From: TMED14 sp965657195
GTDB lineage: Bacteria; Bacteroidota; Bacteroidia; Flavobacteriales; Schleiferiaceae
Length of the DNA stretch: 15,542 nucleotides
Direction: 5' to 3'
Assembly: GCA_965657195.1 (NCBI GenBank)
Contig: CBFHNK010000039.1
Coordinates: 1-15,542 of the forward strand
Shown here piece after piece: positions 5,869-14,192 of this stretch; position 1 is the stretch's first letter; each line of letters opens with the position of its first letter. The notes beneath the pieces are model-generated. The model saw only the letters and a list, made by a program, of their open reading frames with translations. It had not been told where the DNA came from and ran no database searches. A program made the position numbers and the translations under genes.

Positions 5869-7334
5869 CGGCGCGGGGGTCGTGCATACCCAACCGCTTT
5901 GCCCAAAAGGGTTGCAGGGGTACTTCGTTCAATATGTACGTTGACCCATTCCCCGGCGCGGTAGTCTTCGCGCGGAAACACCACCACCGTATTGTGGGTC
6001 GTGCGGCCAAACAAATCGTCTTCGCTGCGCTTCGATCGGCCCTCCACCAGCACTTCAAGTGTTTGCCCGACATAGGCGGCGGTGCGCTCGGCGCTGTGCT
6101 TTTGCTGCAGCGCGATGATCTCGCTGAGTCGGCGCTTTTTCACTTCGAGCGGAACATTGTCCTCCATCTTGCGGGCCGCAAACGTATTCGGACGCTCGGA
6201 ATATGCGAACATGTACCCAAAGTCGTACTTAACGTACTCCATGAGGCTCAGCGTATCCTGATGGTCCTCTTCGGTTTCGCCGGGGAATCCCGCAATCATG
6301 TCCTGGCTGAGGCCACAGCCCGGAATAATCCGGCGAATGCGGTCAATCAGCTCGAAGTACTCTTCGCGGTTGTGGCCGCGGTTCATCTCTTTGAGGATGC
6401 GCGAGGATCCACTCTGTACCGGCAGGTGGATGTACTTACAAATGTTGGGGTGTGCGGCAATGGCGTGCAGCACCTCGTCCTTCATATCCTGCGGATTGCT
6501 GGTCGAGAAGCGAATGCGCATGTCGGGAACCGCCTGCGCCACAAGGTGCAAAAGGTCTGCAAAATGTACCGCGGTGGCCTGCGCCATCGGGCTTGCTTTG
6601 CTAAAGTCTTTTTTGAGTCCGCCCCCGTACCACAGGTACGAATCGACGTTTTGCCCGAGCAGCGTAACCTCTTGGTAGCCGTCGTTCCACAACTGCGTTA
6701 CCTCCTCGACGATGGTCTGCGGGTCGCGGCTCCGCTCGCGTCCGCGGGTAAACGGAACCACACAGAACGTACACATATTGTCGCAGCCGCGGGTGATGCT
6801 CACAAAGGCGGTGATGCCGTTTCCGCCAAGGCGCACCGGTTCGATGTCGTGGTACGTCTCTTCTTTGCTCAAGATGACGTTGACGGCCTTGCGCCCCCCA
6901 TCGAGTTCCTCGAGCAGGTTGGGCAGGTCGCGGTAGGCGTCGGGGCCCACCACGAGGTCGACGAGCTTTTCTTCGTCAAAAAACTTCTCGCGGACGCGCT
7001 CAGCCATGCAGCCCAGAACGCCAATCTTGAGCTCGGGATTCTTGGCCTTGAGTGTATTGAACTGATCGAGGCGGTTGCGCACGGTCTGCTCAGCCTTTTC
7101 GCGAATCGAGCAGGTATTCAGCAGCACCAAATCGGCCTCCTCGAGGTTGTTCGTGGTCTCGTACCCGTCCTTTTGAAGGATGGATGCGACGATCTCGCTG
7201 TCCGAAAAATTCATCTGGCACCCGTAGGACTCGAGGTAGAGCTTCTTGCCCTGACCCAGGCCTTCGCGGATCATGACTTCACCTTGGCGCTCTTCGCCGA
7301 GCGGGGCACGTTCGATTTCTGGAATTTTGGACAT
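5865..7334 (-). CDS. miaB: tRNA-2-methylthio-N6-dimethylallyladenosine synthase MiaB
   Basis: MiaB is a radical-SAM methylthiotransferase that adds a methylthio group to isopentenyl-A37 of tRNAs reading U-starting codons. The 489-residue product has the N-terminal UPF0004 domain with three cluster ligands: Cys39 (ESYGCQMN), Cys75 (LNTCSIRE) and Cys109 (LGCMAER). The radical-SAM motif is CDNMCTFC (Cys184, Cys188, Cys191). The LPVQSGS and GFPGETEEDH segments follow, and a C-terminal TRAM-type domain (about 410-480) includes LEVLVEGRSKRSEDDLFGRT. The N-terminal extension with EERQGEV resembles that of other Bacteroidota MiaB proteins and supports this start. It is the first gene of the minus-strand operon and is divergent from topA. 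Its end overlaps the next gene by ATGA. Confidence 0.98.
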   Translation of the reverse strand: MSKIPEIERAPLGEERQGEVMIREGLGQGKKLYLESYGCQMNFSDSEIVASILQKDGYETTNNLEEADLVLLNTCSIREKAEQTVRNRLDQFNTLKAKNPELKIGVLGCMAERVREKFFDEEKLVDLVVGPDAYRDLPNLLEELDGGRKAVNVILSKEETYHDIEPVRLGGNGITAFVSITRGCDNMCTFCVVPFTRGRERSRDPQTIVEEVTQLWNDGYQEVTLLGQNVDSYLWYGGGLKKDFSKASPMAQATAVHFADLLHLVAQAVPDMRIRFSTSNPQDMKDEVLHAIAAHPNICKYIHLPVQSGSSRILKEMNRGHNREEYFELIDRIRRIIPGCGLSQDMIAGFPGETEEDHQDTLSLMEYVKYDFGYMFAYSERPNTFAARKMEDNVPLEVKKRRLSEIIALQQKHSAERTAAYVGQTLEVLVEGRSKRSEDDLFGRTTHNTVVVFPREDYRAGEWVNVHIERSTPATLLGKAVGYARPPRR

Positions 7335-7338
7335 GATG

Positions 7339-7375
7339 CAAAAATACGGACTACGTCCGAGCTAACGCGACAAAA
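7339..7375 (-). promoter_or_regulatory. Candidate Bacteroidota housekeeping promoter for the miaB operon
   Basis: On the minus strand TATTTTTG (7346-7339) is a perfect match to the Bacteroidota -7 box TAnnTTTG. A TTTTG (7375-7371) upstream could serve as the -33 element, with a 24-nt spacer that is somewhat long. The -7 box ends only 4 nt before the miaB ATG, so the transcript would be leaderless or nearly so. The possible -33 element lies inside the inverted-repeat site at 7367-7382. Confidence 0.5.
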
Positions 7376-7382
7376 TGTCAGC
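7367..7382. promoter_or_regulatory. Inverted-repeat site, copy C (miaB/topA divergent promoter region)
   Basis: Minus-strand sequence GCTGACATTTTGTCGC matches copy A upstream of groES at 14 of 16 positions; the two differing bases lie at the centre of the core, so both keep GACA-N3-TGTC. It overlaps the -33 region of the likely miaB promoter and lies 62 bp before the topA start, so a bound protein could affect either direction. Overlap with the promoter would suit repression. Confidence 0.45.
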
Positions 7383-7417
7383 CCCAATTTTTAAATGCTT
7401 AGCCGAAATTCCGAGCG

Positions 7418-7425
7418 TTACTTTG
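7418..7425 (+). promoter_or_regulatory. Weak candidate promoter box for topA
   Basis: TTACTTTG resembles the Bacteroidota -7 box TAnnTTTG, but is one base short between TA and TTTG. It lies 19 nt before the topA ATG. No clear -33 element was seen at the expected distance, although the upstream 7386-7396 stretch is A/T-rich. Low certainty. Confidence 0.25.
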
Positions 7426-7444
7426 TACGCGTAAAACTCTGCTC

Positions 7445-9832
7445 ATGTCCCAAAACCTCGTCATCGTCGAATCGCCTGCCAAAGCGAAGACCATTGAAAA
7501 ATACCTCGGGAGCGCCTTCACCGTGCGTTCTAGCTTTGGGCACATTCGCGATTTACCTGAACGCGGAATCGGAATCGACGTTGCCAAAAACTTCGCCCCC
7601 GAGTACGTGGTCAGCGACGACAAAAAGGATGTGGTGGCCCAACTCCGCAAGCTTGCCAAGACCGCGGAGACCGTCTGGCTCGCGAGTGATGAGGACCGCG
7701 AGGGAGAAGCCATTTCGTGGCACCTTGCCGAGGCGCTTGACCTCGACATGAGCAAAACCAAGCGCATCGTCTTTCACGAAATCACCAAAACGGCCATTTT
7801 GAAGGCCGTGGACAACCCGCGCCACATCGACATGAACTTGGTGAATGCCCAGCAGGCACGCCGGGTGCTCGACCGCCTCGTGGGCTTTGAGCTTTCACCG
7901 GTACTCTGGAAAAAGGTCCGCACCGGACTCAGCGCCGGCCGGGTGCAGTCCGTGGCGGTGCGCATGATTGTCGAGCGCGAGCGGGCCATTGAGCAGTTTG
8001 TTTCAGACATCGACTTTCGCATGGAGGGCCGCTTTGCGGCTCCGAACGGAGCCGGATTCAGCGCCGAATACCACGGCAACCTCACCGACCAGGCCGCAGT
8101 TAATGCACTTGCCGCAGCACTTGCCCTCGGCGGATTTGGCGTCCGTACCCTCGAGCAGAAGACGGCGCCGCGCAAGCCGGCGGCTCCGTTTACCACCTCA
8201 ACCCTGCAGCAAGAGGCGTCGCGCAAGCTCGGAATGGCCGTGAGCCGCACCATGAGCCTGGCACAAAAACTCTACGAGAACGGACACATCACCTACATGC
8301 GTACCGACTCGGTGAACCTGTCGGACGAAGCCGTCAACGGCGCCCGCAGCGCCATCACCGAGATGTACGGAGCCAACTTCGCTCAAACCCGCCGTTACAC
8401 CACCAAGAGCGCCGGAGCCCAAGAGGCGCACGAAGCCATTCGCCCGACCAACATGATGGTGAAGTCCGCCGGTGGCGATGCCGCCGAGAAAAAACTCTAC
8501 GAACTTATCTGGAAGCGCACCCTTGCCAGCCAAATGGCCGACGCCCAGATCGACCGCACGGTGGCGCACTTGAGCAATTCCGCGGCTGAGTTCATCGCCC
8601 GCGGCGAAATGATTGCCTTTGAGGGATTCCTCAAGGTGTACCGCGAAGGTGTGGACGAAGAAGAGGACGAGGCCGGAATGCTTCCGCCGCTCAAGCAGGG
8701 CGACGCGGTGGAACTCCGCAGTGCCATGGCCACGCAGCGCTTCACGCGCCCTCCAGGGCGCTTCACCGAAGCCACCTTGGTCAAATCTCTTGAAGAAGAG
8801 GGTATTGGCCGCCCGTCGACCTACGCTCCAACTATTTCGACCATCCAGAAGCGCGGCTACGTCGCCAAGGGAGTGCGAGAAGGCGAGGTTCGCCACGTGG
8901 CCTTTGCCGAATGGACCGGCGGAAGCCAGTGGAACTGGGCGCAGCGCGAAGAAAAATTCGGTTCCGACAAGGGCCGCCTCGTGCCCACCGACATCGGCAA
9001 CCTAGTGACCGACTACCTCGTCGCCCACTTTGGAGGGGTTATGGACTATTCGTTCACCGCCAAGATGGAGGCCCAATTTGACGAAGTGGCCGAGGGCCGC
9101 GCCGAATGGCAGACCATTTTAGGCGACTTCTACTCCAAATTCCACCCGCTGGTCACGCAGTCTGAAGAGAGCGAGCGCGTTCGTTCGATCCGCGTGCTTG
9201 GGACCCATCCCGAAAGCGGACGCCAAGTTTCTGCGCGCCTTGCCCGATTTGGCCCTGTAGTCATGCTCGGCGGCGGCGACGGCGATGAGGCAGACGCCAA
9301 ATTCGTCGGAATCCCCGAACCGTTTACCCTCGACAAAATCACGCTACCCGACGCCCTTGAGCTCTTGCGACTCCCCCGAGTCGTAGGCACCTACGAAGGC
9401 AAGCCGCTGCGTGCCAACTTCGGTCGATTTGGGCCCTATGTGCAGTGGGATAAGACGTTTGCGAGCATCACCGCCCCAATGACACCCCTGAGCGTCACTG
9501 AGGCCGAAGCCATCGAGTTGGTTCAGGCCAAGATTGCCTCAGCCGCTGCCGCCGTCATGAAGATCTTCTCTACCCCCGAAGGCGAGGTCGAGCTTCGCAA
9601 GGGCCGATTTGGACCGTACCTAAAGTGGGGTAAAGAGAATGTGAAAATTCCGCGCGGCACAGAGCCCGAATCCCTGACCGCCGACGACGTGCTTGAACTC
9701 ATCTCAAAGCACCAACCGAGCACCGGCGCCAAAGGCCGCGGCAAGTCTGCTGCGAAATCCTCGGGTAAAACTGCGGGCAAAACCGCAAGCAAAGCCAAGG
9801 GACGCACGGCAAGTACACGCTCCAAGAAGTAA
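7445..9832 (+). CDS. topA: DNA topoisomerase I (type IA)
   Basis: TopA relaxes negative supercoils by a single-strand cut and passage, forming a 5'-phosphotyrosine link. The 795-residue product opens with the TOPRIM domain (VESPAKAKTIEKYLG; Glu9 and the acidic triad Asp82/Asp84/Glu86 in SDEDREGEA). It contains the LSAGRVQSVAVRMIVERE segment (162-180) and the catalytic Tyr284 in HITYMRTDS, equivalent to E. coli Tyr319. EEGIGRPSTYAPTI follows, and then several C-terminal topo_C repeats with GRFGPYV/L motifs. The zinc-finger cysteines of the E. coli enzyme are absent. The last ~35 residues are a Lys/Ala/Gly/Ser tail that probably binds DNA non-specifically. It is the first gene of the plus-strand operon, 3 nt before the arginase-like gene. 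Confidence 0.98.
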   Translation: MSQNLVIVESPAKAKTIEKYLGSAFTVRSSFGHIRDLPERGIGIDVAKNFAPEYVVSDDKKDVVAQLRKLAKTAETVWLASDEDREGEAISWHLAEALDLDMSKTKRIVFHEITKTAILKAVDNPRHIDMNLVNAQQARRVLDRLVGFELSPVLWKKVRTGLSAGRVQSVAVRMIVERERAIEQFVSDIDFRMEGRFAAPNGAGFSAEYHGNLTDQAAVNALAAALALGGFGVRTLEQKTAPRKPAAPFTTSTLQQEASRKLGMAVSRTMSLAQKLYENGHITYMRTDSVNLSDEAVNGARSAITEMYGANFAQTRRYTTKSAGAQEAHEAIRPTNMMVKSAGGDAAEKKLYELIWKRTLASQMADAQIDRTVAHLSNSAAEFIARGEMIAFEGFLKVYREGVDEEEDEAGMLPPLKQGDAVELRSAMATQRFTRPPGRFTEATLVKSLEEEGIGRPSTYAPTISTIQKRGYVAKGVREGEVRHVAFAEWTGGSQWNWAQREEKFGSDKGRLVPTDIGNLVTDYLVAHFGGVMDYSFTAKMEAQFDEVAEGRAEWQTILGDFYSKFHPLVTQSEESERVRSIRVLGTHPESGRQVSARLARFGPVVMLGGGDGDEADAKFVGIPEPFTLDKITLPDALELLRLPRVVGTYEGKPLRANFGRFGPYVQWDKTFASITAPMTPLSVTEAEAIELVQAKIASAAAAVMKIFSTPEGEVELRKGRFGPYLKWGKENVKIPRGTEPESLTADDVLELISKHQPSTGAKGRGKSAAKSSGKTAGKTASKAKGRTASTRSKK

Positions 9833-9835
9833 GTA

Positions 9836-10966
9836 ATGGGCACTGAATGGCTTGAACCTCTATCGGCGGAATTCGCCGAGTCATGGCCCGCAGAAACCCT
9901 GGGCGCCAGCATTGAACGCAACCGCGATCAGCTCCCTGACCTCAGAGGAGCCCGCATTGCACTGATCGGTGTTCCAGAACAGCGCGCCGCAGCCCACGAT
10001 GTCGCCGACAGCGTGCGACGCGCGCTCTACCCACTGTACTGGGGGCCGTGGGACCTTCGCGTGGTCGACCTCGGAAACCTCAGACCGGGTCGGGACCGAG
10101 TTGATACCTTGGTCGCAGTAGAAGAATTAGCGCTCGAGGTACTCAAGTACGGATGCATTCCCGTGTTCTTGGGTGCGGGATCCGACTGGCCCTTGGGCGT
10201 CTACCGCGCTTACGGAAAGATGGAGCAAACAATTAATGCGTGCTTGATTAACTCGCGCATTTCGCTCGGCGACGACCACAGCTTGCCTGACCGCAGCAAC
10301 CTGCTCGCGCACCTGCTTACGCACAAGCCGTTCCACCTCTTTCACGTGAGTCACTTGGCCCACCAGAGCTACTTTGTGCCACAATCCGCATTGGACCTCG
10401 CCGAGAAGATGCACCTCGAGGTACACCGCGTGGGCGAAATGCAGCCCATTCACCGAGCGGAACCCTGGATGCGCGACGCCGACATGGCCATTGTTCACAA
10501 TGCTGCGGTGCGCGCCGCCGACGCACCAGCCCAGCACGAAGCCAACCCCAACGGCCTTAGCGGCGAGTCGTTCTGTGCCCTACTGCGCTTCGCTGGCTTT
10601 AGCGACAAGCTCAGCAGCCTTTGCCTCACGGACTTTGTCGGATCCCGCGACCTCGACGGCCAAAACGCACACCTTTGGGCCCAAGGCCTTTGGTACTTTA
10701 TGGACGGTGTGGCGGGCCGCGTGGCGGACTTCCCGCTCCGCCCCAAAAGTGAAAACCTTAAATTCACGGTACTGCTGCCCGAAGACCAAGGCGAAATGGT
10801 TTTTTACAAGTCTCCGCTCAGCATGCGTTGGTGGATTGAAGTTCCTAACAATCCATCTGAAAATGCTCGGCACCAGCTGGTTCCATGCTCGCATGAAGAC
10901 TACGAACAGGCCCAAAGCGGAAGCGTACCCAATGTGTGGTGGCGCATTGTTCGACGCGGATTGTAA
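9836..10966 (+). CDS. Degenerate arginase/formimidoylglutamase-fold protein
   Basis: A 376-residue protein related to the ureohydrolase (arginase, agmatinase, formimidoylglutamase) family. The Bacteroidota relatives are usually labelled formimidoylglutamase. The fold is recognisable from IALIGVPEQR (41-50), PVFLGAGSDW (109-118), LINSRISLGDDH (137-148) and DMAIVHNAAVRAADAP (216-231), but the metal ligands are missing. The GGxH site reads GAGSD, the DAHxD site reads NSRIS, and the SxDxD site reads VHNAA. Binding of the usual dinuclear manganese cluster is therefore unlikely, and this is probably a pseudoenzyme. It starts 3 nt after topA and precedes porP-gldKLM by 67 nt. A topA/arginase-like/gld neighbourhood is, from memory, common in Bacteroidota, which hints at a non-catalytic role linked to its neighbours. 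Confidence 0.85.
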   Translation: MGTEWLEPLSAEFAESWPAETLGASIERNRDQLPDLRGARIALIGVPEQRAAAHDVADSVRRALYPLYWGPWDLRVVDLGNLRPGRDRVDTLVAVEELALEVLKYGCIPVFLGAGSDWPLGVYRAYGKMEQTINACLINSRISLGDDHSLPDRSNLLAHLLTHKPFHLFHVSHLAHQSYFVPQSALDLAEKMHLEVHRVGEMQPIHRAEPWMRDADMAIVHNAAVRAADAPAQHEANPNGLSGESFCALLRFAGFSDKLSSLCLTDFVGSRDLDGQNAHLWAQGLWYFMDGVAGRVADFPLRPKSENLKFTVLLPEDQGEMVFYKSPLSMRWWIEVPNNPSENARHQLVPCSHEDYEQAQSGSVPNVWWRIVRRGL

Positions 10967-11033
10967 CGTACAAACTAAATATTTGCTACTTTTAGCGCTG
11001 ATTCGCAAGACCCTGACCCACCGAATGTACCGT

Positions 11034-11963
11034 ATGAAATCCCTTATTGCAAGTGCTTTGGTGCTGATATCCAGCGCGCTATGGGCGCAACAGGATGTTC
11101 AGTTCACCCAGTACTACAATAATAGATTGGGCTTTAACCCTGGCGTTGCGGGCACGGGAGACGGTATTTGCATCAACTTAGGCCAACGACTACAGTGGGT
11201 CGGGTTTGACGGAGCACCCACCACTCAGAACCTCAACGCATCGATTCCAGTGGATCTATTGCACGGGGGACTAATGGTCAACGTGGTCAATGACCGCATC
11301 GGTTTTTTTGAGGACATCTCTGCCGCTGTGGGCTACGCCTACCAACTCGAATTGGGTAGCGGAACCCTTGGTCTCGGCCTTGCCGTCGACTTCAAAAACA
11401 AAAACGTTCGCCAAGCCACCTGGATTTTTCCCGACAATCCATCAGACCCCGCCGTGATGAACTCGGGCGCAACCTCATTTACCCCTGAACTCAACTTCGG
11501 AGCGTACTACACCAACGACCGTTGGTTTGCCGGTCTTTCGTCGAGCCGCTTACTTCAGAGTTCTGCGAGCTTCGGAACCGCTGCACGCTTTCAGAGCAAA
11601 ATGCACTACTTCCTAACCGGCGGAGCCACATTTGACCTACCCACCGCCACCCCAATTCAAATCACACCCAGTATCCTTTTGAAGTCCGATTTGAATTCGA
11701 ACCTCACCATGGACCTCAATGCGAATGCGTTGATTATGGAGAAGCTTTATGCAGGACTTGGCTGGAGGAATCAAGATGCAATTAGCCTCATGGTAGGTTA
11801 CCAGATCATGCCATCGCTTCGCGCTTCGTATTCGTACGACTTGACCACATCTAGCCTAAGTGCTTATTCTTCAGGATCTCATGAACTTTTTCTCACTTAT
11901 TGTTTTACGATAGAGATCCCTCCTCGGGTGAATGGAAGCTACCGTAATCCGAGATTTTTGTAA
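11034..11963 (+). CDS. porP: Type IX secretion outer-membrane protein, PorP/SprF family
   Basis: PorP/SprF proteins are outer-membrane beta-barrels of the type IX secretion and gliding machinery. SprF-type members help bring specific cargo to the surface or anchor it there. The 309-residue product starts MKSLIAS with a signal peptide cleaved after ALWA (residue 18). It continues with the hallmark QQDVQFTQYYNNRLGFNPGVAGT (19-41), followed by repeated amphipathic strands and the family C-terminus (ELFLTYCFTIEIPP ... RNPRFL). An alternative ATG nine nt upstream (11025) would add MYR; the chosen start gives the better signal peptide. The same frame stays open upstream into the arginase-like gene but that part is not this protein. 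It precedes gldK by 32 nt, as porP precedes porK in Porphyromonas. Confidence 0.93.
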   Translation: MKSLIASALVLISSALWAQQDVQFTQYYNNRLGFNPGVAGTGDGICINLGQRLQWVGFDGAPTTQNLNASIPVDLLHGGLMVNVVNDRIGFFEDISAAVGYAYQLELGSGTLGLGLAVDFKNKNVRQATWIFPDNPSDPAVMNSGATSFTPELNFGAYYTNDRWFAGLSSSRLLQSSASFGTAARFQSKMHYFLTGGATFDLPTATPIQITPSILLKSDLNSNLTMDLNANALIMEKLYAGLGWRNQDAISLMVGYQIMPSLRASYSYDLTTSSLSAYSSGSHELFLTYCFTIEIPPRVNGSYRNPRFL

Positions 11964-11995
11964 TATCGCGCCCTCAACGACGTTAATTCATTGCC

Positions 11996-13429
11996 ATGAT
12001 GCACGTAAAAATGTTTAAACCCTTCTCGATTACTGCGCTCGCAGCAGTAGTTCTCGCTTCCTGCTCAGGAGGTGACCACGGGGAACTAGTGGGCGTTCAA
12101 GACCGCCCCGATTTTTATCCTTCAGATCCCTACGGAATGGTCTACATTCCTCAGGGTCACTTCGCCATGGGTAATTCCGACGTCGATGTGCCCGCTACAC
12201 TTACCGCTTCAACCAAGTCGGTATCGGTGTCTGGATTTTACATGGACGAGACCGAAATCACCAATAACGAGTACCGCCAATTCGTACACTGGGTTCGCGA
12301 CTCCATTTTGCGCTACCGCCTTGCCGAAGGCATGGTTGAAGACTTCGAATACATCAACTACGCAGACATGAACAACCCGACCTACTTTGAAGAGTACGTC
12401 GGATTAAACTACCCAGACAGTATGCAGACCTACCTCGATTGGTCGCGCCGTCTGGTGTGGGATAACAGCCGCTATCCATCTGAGGAGTACACTGAAATTA
12501 TTGAATCAATGTACCTATCGCCCGAGGAGCGCTTTTTGGGAGGACGCAGCATTGATTCACGTCAGCTCAACTACCTGCACTTCTGGGTAGACAAGCAAAA
12601 GGCTGCCTCAAAAGAAAACCGCTGGCAGAAGGACTTCCGTGACGCCGACGGCGACGGACGCACCTTCTCGTACCGCGACTACATCAAAAACGGTAAGAAA
12701 GTATCCGATCGCTCAAGCTTCTTTGTGAGCGAAATCGTGAACGTCTACCCCGACACCCTGGCGTGGATTTCGGACTTCACGTACTCGTTCAACGAACACC
12801 TTCACGACAACTACTTCTGGCATCCCGCCTACGACGAATATCCTGTGGTCGGCGTGAGCTGGAAGCAGGCCACTGCATTTGCCAACTGGAGGACGCACTA
12901 CCGCAACACGTACTTGAAGCAAAACAATGACTTCATTGAGAACGAATTCCGCCTACCTACTGAGTCTGAGTGGGAATACGCGGCACGCGGTGGCTTTGAG
13001 CTTACCACCTACCCATGGGGCGGACCCTACACCACCAACAGCAAGGGTTGCTTCTTGGCCAACTTCAAGCCTGGTCGCGGTAACCTCGTTGCGGATGGCG
13101 GATTCCACCCCGTACGCGTACACAGCTACGAGCCCAATGGCTACGGTCTGTACGATATGGCTGGAAACGTGGCAGAATGGACAAGCACCTCTTGGGACGA
13201 AGCTTCGTACTTCTTTGTCGCTGACCTCAACCCTGACTTCAAGTACAACGCCGCCGAATCAGATCCAGTTACCATGAAGCGCAAAGTCATTCGCGGTGGA
13301 TCGTGGAAGGACGTGGCGATCTTCATGCAAAACGGCATGCGCGACTACGAATACCAGGATACGGCTAAGTCGTACATTGGATTCCGCACGGTTCAAAGCT
13401 TCCTTGGCCGCGACCGCAAAGATTTTTAA
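11996..13429 (+). CDS. gldK: Gliding motility / type IX secretion lipoprotein GldK (PorK)
   Basis: GldK/PorK is an outer-membrane lipoprotein that, with GldN/PorN, forms the periplasmic ring of the type IX secretion machine. The 477-residue product has a lipoprotein signal ending in LASC (Cys23 from the first ATG; in-frame ATGs at residues 2 and 6 are alternative starts). It has a sulfatase-modifying-factor (FGE-like) domain from about residue 47: GMVYIPQGHFAMG, then FYMDETEITNNEYRQF, VVGVSWKQATAFANWR, EFRLPTESEWEYAARGG, GLYDMAGNVAEW and RKVIRGGSWKD. A long insertion (about 100-280) separates the first block from the rest, as in other GldK/GldJ proteins. Length is close to that of Flavobacterium GldK. 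GldJ is the nearest alternative, but the following gldL and gldM settle it as gldK. Confidence 0.95.
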   Translation: MMHVKMFKPFSITALAAVVLASCSGGDHGELVGVQDRPDFYPSDPYGMVYIPQGHFAMGNSDVDVPATLTASTKSVSVSGFYMDETEITNNEYRQFVHWVRDSILRYRLAEGMVEDFEYINYADMNNPTYFEEYVGLNYPDSMQTYLDWSRRLVWDNSRYPSEEYTEIIESMYLSPEERFLGGRSIDSRQLNYLHFWVDKQKAASKENRWQKDFRDADGDGRTFSYRDYIKNGKKVSDRSSFFVSEIVNVYPDTLAWISDFTYSFNEHLHDNYFWHPAYDEYPVVGVSWKQATAFANWRTHYRNTYLKQNNDFIENEFRLPTESEWEYAARGGFELTTYPWGGPYTTNSKGCFLANFKPGRGNLVADGGFHPVRVHSYEPNGYGLYDMAGNVAEWTSTSWDEASYFFVADLNPDFKYNAAESDPVTMKRKVIRGGSWKDVAIFMQNGMRDYEYQDTAKSYIGFRTVQSFLGRDRKDF

Positions 13430-13475
13430 GAACAACCAACAACACTCTCAATCTTAACCTCAATATCTCTTCACC

Positions 13476-14141
13476 ATGGCTTTAATTGATGTAAACGGTA
13501 AGCGCTTTAAGAACTTCATGACCAAACTTTACGGTTTGGGAGCGGCCGTGGTTATCATGGGTGCACTTTTTAAGATTATCCACCTCAAGGGAGCTGATCT
13601 TATGCTCATCATCGGTTTGACTACAGAGGCTGTGATCTTCGCCATCTCTGCATTTGAGGCGCAGCCTAAAGAGTACGATTGGACACTTGCGTACCCTGAA
13701 CTCGAGAACGAACCAGCTAAAGAGAAGAAGGCTCGCAAAGTTTCTTCCGGTTTGAGTACCACACAGGAGCTTGACCGCATGCTTGAGGACGCCAAAATCG
13801 GCCCTGATTTGCTTGAAAGCCTTTCTGCAGGAATGCAGCGTTTGAGCGAAACCGCCAGTTCACTGAACAAGGCCACGGATGCTGCAGGCGCGACTGCCGC
13901 ATACAGTGAGCAACTCGGAGCCGCAGCCAAAAACATGGAAGCCCTAAATGCCCTTTACGCCGTTCAGCTTGAGAGCTCGTCTAGCCAGATGGAAGTTCAA
14001 AGTGCTGTTATCGAAAAGCTTGGGGCGTCAGCTCAAAGTGCGGATTCGCTTGCTGCCGAAGTTTCGAAGCTTAGCCAGAACCTAGCTCAATTGAATTCCG
14101 TATACGGCAACATGCTGACCGCCATGAGCGTTCGCGCCTAA
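13476..14141 (+). CDS. gldL: Gliding motility / type IX secretion motor protein GldL (PorL)
   Basis: GldL forms the five-subunit inner-membrane stator of the GldLM motor, which uses the proton gradient to power type IX secretion and gliding. The 221-residue product has two transmembrane helices at about 19-37 and 42-60. The second contains Glu51 in GLTTEAVIFAISAF, equivalent to the conserved Glu49 of the Flavobacterium protein. After residue 75 the protein is hydrophilic and helical with Ala/Ser/Leu-rich coiled-coil character, as expected for the cytoplasmic part. It lies 46 nt after gldK and 51 nt before gldM. No separate promoter was evident in either gap. Confidence 0.97.
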   Translation: MALIDVNGKRFKNFMTKLYGLGAAVVIMGALFKIIHLKGADLMLIIGLTTEAVIFAISAFEAQPKEYDWTLAYPELENEPAKEKKARKVSSGLSTTQELDRMLEDAKIGPDLLESLSAGMQRLSETASSLNKATDAAGATAAYSEQLGAAAKNMEALNALYAVQLESSSSQMEVQSAVIEKLGASAQSADSLAAEVSKLSQNLAQLNSVYGNMLTAMSVRA

Positions 14142-14192
14142 TCGGAACTTAATTCGCAGACAACTCCTTGTAATCTAGATACGAACTAACTA

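Noticed and set aside
5853..7394. A 513-codon open frame on the plus strand opposite miaB
   Set aside because: It is fully antisense to a certain miaB, shows no recognisable domain, and is explained by the GC-rich third positions of miaB.
9394..9415. Second sigma-54-like site (GTTGGCACGCAGC on the minus strand inside topA)
   Set aside because: The -12 GC is at the wrong distance and the position is inside coding sequence antisense to topA.
10374..11033. Upstream extension of the porP reading frame through the 3' half of the arginase-like gene
   Set aside because: The signal peptide at MKSLIAS (11034) is the natural N-terminus; the upstream part is the shadow frame of a well-supported gene.
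10967..11033. Promoter in the gap before porP (tacttttag, atatttg)
   Set aside because: Neither matches TAnnTTTG and no -33 box is suitably spaced; read-through from topA is simpler.
14142..14192. Mobile element or recombination site near the foreign segment
   Set aside because: No transposase, terminal inverted repeat, tRNA or direct duplication flanks the junction or the gldL-gldM gap.
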